From Setoptus koraiensis (taxonomy: Eukaryota > Arthropoda): 64,000 nucleotides of DNA. Made by a program: the position numbers and the translations under genes. Below, piece after piece: positions 1 to 10,699 of this stretch. The stretch's first letter is position 1. Each line of letters starts with the position of its first letter. Below the pieces are notes generated by a model that had not been told where the DNA came from, did no database searches, and saw only the letters and a list, made by a program, of their open reading frames with translations. The stretch lies in contig CM106586.1 of NCBI GenBank assembly GCA_048013815.1, positions 15,252,001 to 15,316,000 of the forward strand, in the 5' to 3' direction.

Positions 1-35
1 CTGGCAGTTGTTTTTCGGTAGAGTGCTAAACTCAC

Positions 36-295
36 TTGACAAACATTATAGTGCCAGTTCGGCTCATAGTCCTGGCGATGGCCTTCCACGACTTTGTTAT
101 CTTGAATATTTGTCTAACGTTGAGTGGCATTCGTGGATCATCTTGAATCTTGCTAAAATCACCCACTTCGTCCATGCTGACCACTTGTTTTGCACCGCCG
201 CCGGCACTTTGACTGTTCGAAGACGTCTGGTTGCTGTCTGTATCTTGGCCATTTTCGTTCTTTGCCAAGATACGTTTGCCGATGGCGCAACCCAT
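36..295 (-). CDS. Globin X-like gene, first coding exon (partial; rest lies left of the window)
   Basis: The exon encodes 86 complete residues plus two bases of the next codon. It opens with MGCAIGKRIL, a Gly2/Cys3 start that is typical of the N-myristoylated and palmitoylated globin X family. A low-complexity Asn/Ser/Gly extension follows, and then the start of a globin fold around residues 60-87 (VRQIFKITKSWKAIAR, with the conserved A-helix Trp at about 70, then a GTIMFVK B helix). The exon ends at a GTGAGT donor (intron from 35 down) in phase 2 after FV-K, which matches the classic B12.2 globin intron. I chose the Met at 295 over the in-frame Met at 307 because only the former exposes the acylation signal. 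Known globin X proteins are membrane-anchored haem proteins linked to redox or nitrite chemistry. The haem-binding histidines would be in later exons, so function cannot be checked here. Confidence 0.8.
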
Positions 296-3000
296 TTTTT
301 TGAGCATGATTTCGCTGTTTAAGTTGAGAAAACTTTCTCACGATGTTGAACGAACGAAGGGCGAAAATTTCTACGAGTGCGTTATGTTGATTCAATTTTG
401 CTTTGCTTGGCTCACTTCGCTGCTGTTTTTTAAACATACAGTCTAAATTCGCTTGTGTTTCTCGGGTGCTGCGTTCGCCTTCTCTTTTTCAACTATTGCG
501 TTCGGCGTCTCTTTTTCAACTATTGCGTTCGGCGTGTCTTTTTCGAAAATGTGGTTCGATTTTTTTTAAAGACGCAATCACGAAAAATAGCGCCGCTTCG
601 ATCAAGCGTGTGTGCGTGAGTGCGAGCGCGAAAAGTTTTTCACTCTTCTGATTAATTTGTTAGCTATAAATAATTGATTCTTCACTGGTCAGCAGGCGTG
701 CACGAGCGAGCTGGAGGGCCGAAAAAGTGTCGGCAGTGTGCCGATGCGATTTTCGAGAGCGAAGAATATCTTTTGTGTTGATGATTTTTTTTTTCTTTTG
801 CTGGCTAGCTTTAAAGTTGTTCTGCTTGTTTGTTCGGATAATTTCAGAGGTGAATTGTATGCAATTGTGCAGCTTTGCTGGAGCAGTAATTGTGGGCATC
901 TGTCAGGTGTGGCGTTCAGTTGTTCATTGTTGTAATTGGGCCAGAAAAATGGAAAACTGGTGGCTGTGTGCTTGGTCAGTTGGTGGTGAGTTATCGTCAC
1001 TAGTCACTGCGTTGTCATTTGGTGGCGATGGTGGCGGATAAGTGTCGTGCGCCAAATGATGTTTCAAGCGCCCTTTTGAATGGGGCCCAACGAGGCTGCT
1101 TTGAATGGCGTTTGCACTGACGTCGTTTTGAATGGCTGTGTTACTGACTGACTGAATACTCGCGTAAGTGAGCTGAATTTGTGCGCGCCAAGTGATGTAT
1201 TTCAACAGCCACGACGATACGTCTTCTCTCTATAGGGCTTCTCTATCGCGCAACACACTGACACTAGTGTTGGTCATTCTTTTGCATTCGGTGCTAAGCG
1301 AGTAAATCTGCAAAATAAACATGAACAAGCGCTCGTTGGCGCCAGTATCAGCTACAGCGCGCGCCAGCCAGAGAGATAAGAGATGAGTTTACGTAATGAT
1401 TGTCGTCTGCTAGCGGTTGTTGGCGGCAGTCGACGCGCGAATACATGCAACCAGGGGCAGCCAACTGAGCGAGTAAACGGGCTTGTGCTACTTCATTTTG
1501 CCAAAATACAGCCAGCCAGCCAGCGAGTTAGAGAGGGCGCGAGATAGAGCACATTAGTATGAGTGCCTACAGCGTTCTCGCGAGCTCGCTGCGCACCGAA
1601 GAGTGTTGCGCAACGAGGGATTGTGGCTCGCGCGGGGCCCGCGACGCCGTCGCCTGGCCCCCGTCGCCCAACGAGCCCCAACGAGCCCCAGCGAGCGAGC
1701 CAAAGAGGTACTTACAGATAGTGGCGCGCATGTTCCGTTGGGCGCGACTTATGTTTGTTGCGCCCTCTTGAACAGTTTGCCAGCCACACCAGCCCGGATT
1801 TGGCTGGGGCCCCGTGTGTGTGTGTGTGTGTGCGAGCGAGTGAGTGCGCCAGCATTAGCCCAGTTTGTAAATATAAGTATAAATATAAATATATATGTTG
1901 TTTGTGTTTGCCATTGTGTTTGTATTTATGTTTGCGTGTTGTCCCTGAAGAGACAGGCACCCGCCGACGCGGGCCCCACTAAATAGCACTCATCATAAAA
2001 GCCTATTAGCCTATAGCGGGCCCACGGTGTGGCTGGCCGCTCGAGTCGCAACATACTCTGTTGAACAAGGCCGCTCGAGACAGCCAGCCAGCGATCGTTG
2101 GTGAGATAGGAGGTCAGTTAAACAACGACCAAACTAATACGCCACTGACCTAACCGGTCGCCGTCTCGTGTGACTCTAAATAGAGGCGCCGATCGACACT
2201 ATTTAGAGACGGCTACATTTGCAGCAACCAATTGCAGCGGCACCAACGGCGAGCAAGTGCAACTTTTAATCCAATAGCGAGTCGATGGATGGATAAAATG
2301 TTGAAATTACTCGGAAACCAGTTTAGCGATAATATAATTTCATTTTATTTTGTTTTGTTTTCCAACGAGCCAGTGAGTCTTCGCTTTGCGCCACTCCGCT
2401 ATAGTGCTATGTATGCTGCACAGAGAGAGAGAGAGAGCGAAGGGGCCCCACAAGCCAGCTGTATATGTGTGTGTGTGTAATACATATTATGTAATATTGT
2501 AATGTTAGGCATAATCGCAAAGCCATCAAGCAACTGCGCTCCAGTCTATACTCTGTCCAGTCTAGACTCACTGCAGTGCAGTGATATCTCTACAGTATAG
2601 CAGCCAGTGCGATTGAATATCAATGCTGCTGTGAATGTTACGCAACAGCGACGCGCTTTGTGTCTATTGTTTCAAATGGGCCCCAAAGATAATGGCATCG
2701 ATAGCTGGCCAGTTCAGTTTCAATGAACACGCGCTCGCCGACTTGATTTCTGGCTGTAAAATAAATGCAACCATCAGAGTTGTTAGCCGGCGTGCTGGCC
2801 CCAGTCACAGTCGCTCCAGTCAGAGTCGCAAAGTCGACCAATGGGCCCCAATTAGAGCGCATTCGCTCTTGTGCGCCATCCGTGCCATTTTATTGCATGG
2901 ATATTGCCATACTATCATCGTGTATCACTATGCGATATCAATGCCATGAATATCTATACTCGGGCCCGTCCGTCCGTATGTGTTTGCGCATGAAAATGGC
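296..3000. other. Gene-free upstream region of the globin exon
   Basis: No exon is recognised. The stretch holds a 27-base tandem repeat, short CA/GT and GA runs (about 1818-1832 and 2421-2434), and many GGGCCC words, for example near 1083, 1635, 1808, 1970, 2029, 2444, 2678 and 2842. Near 2175-2210 a ten-base inverted repeat around CTCTAAATAG flanks a short spacer. As the sequence directly 5' of the globin gene it must contain that gene's promoter, but no clear TATA box was found. Confidence 0.5.
481..545. repeat. Tandem repeat, 27-base unit, about 2.4 copies
   Basis: Two perfect 27-base units (481-507 and 508-534) are followed by a degenerate partial third unit. They lie about 190 bases upstream of the globin start codon. 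Confidence 0.9.
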
Positions 3001-3820
3001 TCTAATGAGATCATCTATCTTAATTCGCTGCAACAGGGGCCAGGCGGCGCCCAGTCGCTGGCCAGCCACTGGCCAGTCAAGTGATCCGCTGCTGGCAGTG
3101 ATTTCTATCATTCTGGCAATCATTTCGCGTGTCCATTTCGCTGTCAATTTCGTCTATTGGCGCGCTGATTTGGGCCCGCGATTCGGGCGCGCGCGCGCGC
3201 AACATTGGCCACGGGCCCCAGGGGCACACGAGGGAACAGTTTGCATTATTATTATTATTATTGGCGCTGCTATTTCGGAATTTCGAGCACACACACACAC
3301 AGTTTTGCGCTCGGCCAGCTCGGCATGATTTGCGTCTCTTGTTTGAGTTTGAGTCGCAGTTTTATTCCGAGTTTGATTCGGAGTTTGGCCAGCAGTTTGA
3401 CTGCCGGTTGGGCCCAAAGTTTGATTCCGGCTGCGAGCTTCGCGATGGGCGACACAATTTTCCACGGCAAGCCGGTTCGCGTGCGTGCTTGCGCGCGCGC
3501 GTGTGGGTGTCAGTTTGGGGCCTCGTTGGAGGCCGACGACGAATGATAAAAATAATAAGCAAGGGATGAAATGGAATTAAATTGAATCGCGGCCAATGGC
3601 GCCTGGCCCGCACTGAATGGAATCGATTTTGTGTTGATAATAACGGAAACGAGCGTTTCAATTCAATTTGGCGCTGCTAGGCGGCAATATTGAGCCGTGA
3701 CAAGGCCCAATATTGCACCGGCAGCATTAACGAGACGGCCGGCCAACACCAAGATAATCCAGCCGGTCGCTGCTGTTTGATAGCGGCCCGATAACCGTGT
3801 TACGCCGCTCGCCGCATCGG

Positions 3821-3884
3821 GCTCATCGCCGCCACTGAAGCTAGCTCGGCGCGCTCATCGCCGCCACTGGGGCTAGCTTGCCGA
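3821..3884. repeat. Tandem repeat, 32-base unit, 2 copies
   Basis: Units at 3821-3852 and 3853-3884 share the core GCTCATCGCCGCCACTG and differ at only a few bases. Confidence 0.85.
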
Positions 3885-4250
3885 GCTAGATTGCTGGCCG
3901 GCAAACAAGCTCGCGATGGGCCATCGAGCGTTGCGTAATGGGTAATGTTGCGATGAAACGCGCGCTCGAGTGGCGATGCCGTGCGATCGCGCCCGGCCCA
4001 GCGGCAGCAACAAATTGAGCCAATTGACACTGACAATTGCGGGCGACCGTGGCGCCGACATTCAGCCCACATATAGCAAGTTAATCAAGTGCGGGCCGAC
4101 GGGGCTCCCAAGTTGGCTCGGCCGAGGCAAAACTTAAATACGCGCAACTGCGCGTAACTAACCTGTCGGTCTCATCAGCATCAACTATTTGCATATTACG
4201 CGCAAGTGACAAGTTTTCAGCGTCAACCGTCGGCGCAGCCACTCGGAACT

Positions 4251-4320
4251 AGGCGCAAATGGGCGCAAATAGACGCAACTAGACGCAACTTGACGCAACT
4301 TGACGCAACTTGACGGAAGT
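4251..4320. repeat. Decamer minisatellite, 7 units
   Basis: Seven ten-base units grade from AGGCGCAAAT through AGACGCAACT to TGACGCAACT. The directional drift of the units suggests stepwise local duplication. Confidence 0.9.
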
Positions 4321-4508
4321 GGACGGACGGGCGAGCGAGACGCCACTAGGCGGCGCGATCAGCGAAGCAGGTACGACGTAAACCAATCAATCTGGCCGGT
4401 GTTTGATCTCGTGCTCATCATCGGCTCGCGGGGCCGCATATCGCACCGGCGCGCACCTGTGCATTAATGATTAGCCACGGTGATCACTTAATCACCTGGC
4501 GCATCGTG

Positions 4509-4528
4509 CACGGGCCGGCCGGCCCGTG
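4509..4528. repeat. Perfect 20-base palindrome
   Basis: The sequence CACGGGCCGGCCGGCCCGTG is its own reverse complement and lies in the GC-rich block. Confidence 0.9.
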
Positions 4529-5064
4529 ATAGCGGGCAAACTTGATTCATTGGCGCGCCCATTGTAGCATAATGATTTATTTGTGTCCGCTATCGTGGCG
4601 TGTAAGCTCAGCGTGACAGTGACACATCACCGCGGATATGTCCGGCTCCCGCATATACCCGCATACACATGCTACTGTATAGCGTATACAGTATACGTAG
4701 TTGTGTAACGATAGCCCGCCGAAGCGGGCGCCGAGATAAGATTGAGAGGCGCAAATTAAGCGACAAAATCGACCGATAGATAGACGGAGATAGCGCTAAA
4801 AAGCGCACCTCCATATGCTGCGCTTGTTAGCCGATGTTGCCACGGGCAAAATTGTCAAAATTGGCGAGCTTGGCGAGTTGCGCCGACAGGCGCTGGCAAC
4901 AACATTGTTAATTAGGCCGCTCGCAAGCCCAAATGGCTGGCCGAGTGCCTAATAGCGGCCGAATTCACTCATCAGAATGCAAATACTGGCCAGCACTAAA
5001 TATTGTTGCTGTCGGGGGCGCTGGTCGCGTCGCTCGCCTGGCTGGAGCGCGCCGGCACGGGCCA

Positions 5065-5128
5065 GCGGTGACGGGCGCCAGCTCCGACGCAACCGAGCGG
5101 TGACGGGCGCCAGCTCCGACGCGGCCGA
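5065..5128. repeat. Tandem repeat, 32-base unit, 2 copies
   Basis: Two adjacent 32-base units are identical except for two bases near their ends. They account for the repeated segment in the long minus-strand open frame at this place. Confidence 0.9.
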
Positions 5129-6767
5129 GCGGCGACCCGTCGACGCGGCCCGCGAAACAGCGACAAAACAAAGAGCCACTAACACAATTATCTGTTGTTG
5201 CCGGCAATATAAATAGACCATTAGCGATAATATAAATTGGCCCTGCGAACGTTTTGCTTTTTTATTATTCGTTCGGCTGGCTGTCGGTGGTGTCGCTGTC
5301 GCCGGTTGGCGCTCGCTGTCGCCGGTTTGGCGCCCGCTGTCACCGCTGGTCAGTGTTGCGCGACACCAATCCAATATATTCAATATATACGACCGGCACG
5401 CGCCAGAACGTGCCGCCCGGCCGCCCAATGACCAGCCACTCAAGCGGCCGGCCCGTGTCCAGGTGACCGGCCACGTCAGCGGCACCGTGATGACAAAACA
5501 CACGAAGCAAAACAATATTTTGCCCACACGTCTACACAATGACACAATGACGCCCGCCGCGCCGCGCCCCGTCGTCCGCTGACATTGACACCGGCAGCAG
5601 CGCGTCACCGTCACGTCAACGGCGACACGGCCGCGCAAGGTTCGCTGCAATTGCATCGCCGGCGCCACCGCCATTGCGATGCCCGCATTTATCCGCCGCT
5701 TCCCGGGCGCGCCGGCCCGCGAGCGGCGCGCCAGTTCGTGCCCGTCAGTTGGGGCCCGCCAGTTCGTGCCCGTCACTTCGTGCCCGGCCATAAACTAGAG
5801 TTAGTTTTGGCCAAAACTGGGCGCTTTTGGGCTCCCGCCTTTGGCCTCGCCGGGCAAGTGTCAAGCTTACTTGGCAATAAATCTGGCGGTTAGCGCGCCC
5901 CGTTTTATTTCGGGCCAATAACGCAAAACTGGCCTCATACTGAATGCGGCATACATGACGGACCGTTATCGATACTGGCGCCTCACCTGCGCCATTTAGC
6001 ATGCCCGAGGTGCGCGTTTGTTTGCGCGGGCCGGAGCGAGCGTTCGAAAAGGTTCAAAAATTTCATTTGCACCACTTTTCGTTGCTGTTCTGCGGCGCCC
6101 TTCTGACGCGGCCGTGTATGCATGCCAGGCGCCCACCCCCCAAATCACGGGCCCGCCGTCCGATTTCGGATAACTGCCCGTGTTCCAACCGCTATAGCAG
6201 TGTGATTCGCAGCAGCCGTTGTAAACTGTGCACGTCAGCAAGCCAGCGAAAACGAGCCGAGCGCCAGTCCGCAAACCAAACAATTTACCGGCGAGCTCAC
6301 CTATTGTGCAAATGTGAAGTGTGCCAACTCTGGCGGGACCCGCCACTGGCCGCACTTTGTCAATAAGCATAACAAGATATTTGCCAACATGCAGCCAGGG
6401 CGCCATCCATCATTTCGTGCTTGAGCTATCCAGCGAACTCCGTTGAACGGGGTCTTTGCAGACTTCGTTGAAGTCTTGCCAGACGCCACACTCAAGTGGT
6501 CACTTCTGGAACGACACCTAAAAGAGGCTCCCCCGTTTGAGAGCTGTTGTCCTGTGTACAAACACACACACACACAAGTCGGGGGCCGTCGAATCGATCA
6601 AAATGCAGACACTGGCGCTGGGTTTGCGACCGGGTGTCGGCGCTCGCGGAATTTGCGGGCCACAAGTTCAAACTGAGAAACTGTTCGGGTCACTCTAGTT
6701 GCGCGATTTAGTTGTCGCAAAATCTCCATTAAATGAAAATCAAGACCGCGCCACGATCGGCGACAGA

Positions 6768-6805
<38 letters not shown>

Positions 6806-8701
6806 CTCACTTGGACTTGTTATTCGAGCATTATGGTAATAATACATTCGGGCTCAAGTGGCAAAATGATAATAAGATGAAGCTGTTAGTGTGGCGTGAA
6901 GCATATGAATTGCCAGGTCCAGTCTGGGGGCCCACTGTGGCCCGCGCCACACACGCGCCACCATTAAACTTGAAAAATATGGCAAGGCCATTAGTTGTGG
7001 CCAGCTCGGTCAGCACACAACACGTTGTACGCACGTTGCTAACCACAGAATTGGTGAACCGGAAATAACACGCGTTGCCCGCCTCAAGCGTAACCCATGG
7101 TCGCTCAACAGCGTCGAGACGCGCTTCGTAAGATGAAACAGACTGCAAACGAAGCACAAATCCAGCCTGACAGTCAGTCTCATGGGGGCAGCTTCGTAAA
7201 ATTATTCCTTCGATCATGTATAATGAGAATATTGTTTTAATGCTTGCTGCTTGCGCCAATTCGAACGACTCCATATGATATATGCGAATTCCATACGATT
7301 CACCGATTATGCTAATGTAAACGCACAGTCTTGAGTGCAGATTCAATATTTTTCAGATGAAAAATTAACACTTGTCACTCGAGAGAGAGAGAGAGAGAGG
7401 GCGCAAGAATCTATTCATGAAATAAAGTGCAAGCTCGCATTTAGATTTTGAATTAATTGGATTGAATCATGGCCAAAGTTGCCCATCCACTCTGTAACGA
7501 AAAGCGGCGAGTGTGTGCGTCAACGTCAAAATATTATCCTCTATAAATCCTCTGCAACCAAGCCAGCCTTGTCAACTGTTCGGCTCGATACATACAATGG
7601 TCCGGCACATGTCGTCAATTCCGCATGAAGTCATCTGGACATTGAAAATGGAACATGTTACTCAAACTGATTTTGTGTCTCAGTGACTCACATTATGTAA
7701 CCAGTTCATGAATGCACAGTGTGACCCCATTATTATCTTGCAAATTCATAAATCACAATTCATGAATCATGATTATCACATATGAACATTTAATGAAGCC
7801 CACGCAATCTAGCTAAAACCCTGGGGTTACTGCGTCACTAAAACTAAAAATGAACTTGCACAATTCATTAGAATTATTCTGTTGCGACTGCACAGTTGCG
7901 ACTGCAAACCAATTATATATTCAATAGAGTGTTACATTTCAAAATTAAAATAGATGAAATGCTCGTGGCTGAGTGAGAGCCACTTTGAGCCATCGCTATA
8001 GTTATGCAAAACATTAAATAGATGGCTGTTATTTTCGAGATGAAGAGCTCCACTTTTTAACTATTTCTCGCTGGCAATTTTAGTAGATCGATGATATTCA
8101 TGGCATAAGCAATTTGTGAGCCCGTTCAAATAATTATTTCAGCATGATTTGTTTGCATATTACAAAGGACATCTCTGGGGCCCCAACTTTTTATCAGCGC
8201 TGGCCAATACAGCTTGCGGATAGTGAAAACAAGCATTGGCCAACAGTGACAACAACAACAAAAAACATCCACCAGCTATCTTCTGTTTTAGAAAATTTGA
8301 CTTTCTCTGTCGCTAAAACGTTCTATCTATCTTCAGTTTTCTGAACAATGAAACAGCCTCACGGAATTTCACAGTCTGAAATTGTCGAAAAAGTTGACTA
8401 AAAATGCAGCGTTTGCCCAGCTTTTGCCAAAGAGCACGCGTTCACGAAAGAGCACGCACAAAGCGAGCGCGAACGAAAATATGGCAATCACGTGTTGTTT
8501 GCTCCACTTCCGGTTCGACGTAGTGCCTGTCCATTTGAGCGCACGATTTACTCACGTGCGTGATTGATACGTGCGTATTAGCTGCACGTAAATAGTAGCT
8601 GATTGTTCGGTGATACATTATGTTTGTTGGACGATGTGCAAATTGTTATGTCACATAGGTCGACTTGTGAGCTCACGATCATCTAGCTTGCTGGCGCTAT
8701 C

Positions 8702-8795
8702 AAAGTGTTGTTGTTGTTGTTGCTAGTGTTGTTGTTGTTGTCGTTGTTGGCGTTGTTGTTGCTGCTGCTGCTGTCGTTGTTGTTGCTGACGTTGG
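8702..8795. repeat. TTG-type trinucleotide repeat, imperfect
   Basis: A run of TTG/CTG triplets with occasional interruptions. It gives Asn/Ser-rich open frames in translation that are not genes. Confidence 0.85.
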
Positions 8796-9159
8796 TGCAC
8801 TTGCAATTAGTTTGCCAGTCTGCCCTATGCCAATGATGTAAACAAGTCAACATGTTTTGCTGAGTCATTTCCTTCAGCTAGTGAATTATAAGTTTGATAA
8901 TTTGTAACTCGCAGCTTTCAATTAAATTCAGTGCCCTAATGATACCATACAGAGACCGTGGGCGCACGAATGGGGCCCCCACGGAGGCGGGGGCGGTGGC
9001 CTTGTGTGTGGTGTCCGCTGACACCGTCGGCAGCGCCATCATTATAATCAACAAAAAAGAAAAAATAAAAACAGCAATGAGAAAAAAGAACAACAACAAC
9101 AACAACTATTGTTCAATTACAACTGCCTGTTGTAATTATTGCCATCAATATCAGGCTTG

Positions 9160-9242
9160 CCTACTACTACTACTACTGCCACCACCACTACCGCCACTGC
9201 CACTACCACCACTACCACTACTACTACTACTGCTACTACAAC
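9160..9242. repeat. CTA/CCA-type trinucleotide repeat, imperfect
   Basis: A run of ACT, ACC and GCC triplets. It yields Leu/Pro-rich or Val-rich open frames on the two strands by translation of the repeat. Confidence 0.85.
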
Positions 9243-10699
9243 ACTAATGATGATGACGCAACAATGATGCTGCTGATGATTCGGCCACAATCTTAGCAGC
9301 ACACACAAAATCCATTTGGCCCCATAGAGCGACAGAGGTCCCGCTAATCACCTTGATGGGCGTCGCTTACTCACCACACGCACGCACATTTGCTATTTTG
9401 CAATCTGGTTGACGTAATTCAATTGTAGCTGCTGACAAATTGTAATCGCTGCCTACGTACAATTGTACACTGTTTGTGCATTATATTAAGAGGAGAGAAA
9501 AGCGATGCGATTATGTAATATATGATAGGCAGATCGTCGTTGGCTTACGACAACTGGTAGCCAACGAACAGGCAACATAAACAGTGGCGAAAAACAGTAA
9601 AATGGCGAAAATTTTCTCTATTTCTATGCACACTGTCCACACTAGTATGGCCTCTACTTTATTTGCATGCTGAAAGAAAAGTGCCCAAAACAAAACTTGC
9701 AGTCGGGCTCATAGATGAAAAATGGTTGCAGTCATAAGTCATTCATATTACGTGCGTTCAGAAATCTGTTCGTGCCGCAATCCGCAAAACAATCCCGTTC
9801 AATCCCGGTTGTTGTGTCAATGTCTGCCGGCCTCATCTCTAAATCGAACTGATGGAAAGCGCCAAAAATCGCCACAGTGCCGGATAAAAATTTGCCCGCT
9901 CGGCCTAAGTACACTTGATCTAGTTAGCTGGCTCCGAGCGGGTCAGCCCTGTCCGATTTGATTCCAGTCTAACGGAACAGAATGCAACTAAATGGCGCCT
10001 CTAGTCCCATCACAACTGAGTTCATCTATTGCACATTCACCAGTAGAACAAGTCAATTTATATCGCGCGATTTACGACCACTATCCATCCTGGACCATTT
10101 CGAAATTCTGATTCACAATTTCTGAATGATAGAAATCGAATTGAATTCTCGCGCCCGCGAAGTTTCGCGGGGCAGCCACAAAAAATGAGTTCGCACCTAC
10201 CCTGTGCGGCTGTTTGCTGTTTCCTCCGACAGTCGGACTACTCTGGCCGAACTGTGGGTATTTGTACGAGTGCCCCCATTAATATTTAGTACCGTTCGCC
10301 CAACGAATGCACCGTATGATTCCACGAAGTCATACCAGCTATTGAAAATACGATTTTTATCCCAACTGCTGATTTGATTAAGAGAAACACGCAAAACAAT
10401 TTCAATGCTGCCTCTTTTTCGTCGATATACCGGTCGGTATATATAGATACGGCGGCTTTGGGATGGAGCGGATCTTTTTGGCCACGATATGCTGGCATCA
10501 TGCGCCAGTTTCATCACTCATAATCAAGAGCGTTTCACTGGAAAGAAGCGCACTAAAGTAGAAAGTGCCTCCCTGAACCAGAGTGGATTGCCGAATCCAC
10601 ATGGCGAACACGAAGAGGCGAAGCTGGCCTTCTTACCTTGAGCGAATTTATTATATCGGCTCCCTGTTATTCGCCCATTTTCCCTTCGCTAGTAGCTAA

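Larger units (their letters stand above)
3000..6700. other. GC-rich, CpG-rich block without recognisable genes
   Basis: The block is strongly GC-rich with abundant GGCC and CGCG words. Long open frames occur on both strands (for example 4949-5791 minus, 280 codons), but they are Arg/Ala/Gly-rich, overlap open frames on the other strand, and contain repeat-encoded segments with no domain. They are explained by the scarcity of stop codons at high GC. The block contains three short tandem repeats (3821-3884, 4251-4320, 5065-5128) and a perfect 20-base palindrome (4509-4528). It could be a CpG island or regulatory block; no transcript can be inferred. Confidence 0.5.

Noticed and set aside
2765-3328. 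187-codon plus-strand open frame
   Set aside because: Overlapping open frames on both strands, a CA repeat and an ATT repeat inside, no domain.
4949-5791. 280-codon minus-strand open frame in the GC-rich block
   Set aside because: Arg/Ala-rich, contains a translated 32-base repeat, overlaps open frames on the other strand, no domain, no neighbouring splice logic. Explained by high GC.
6831-7346. 171-codon minus-strand open frame
   Set aside because: Long for chance in this composition, but it has no recognisable domain, no signal peptide and no splice partners. Left unassigned.
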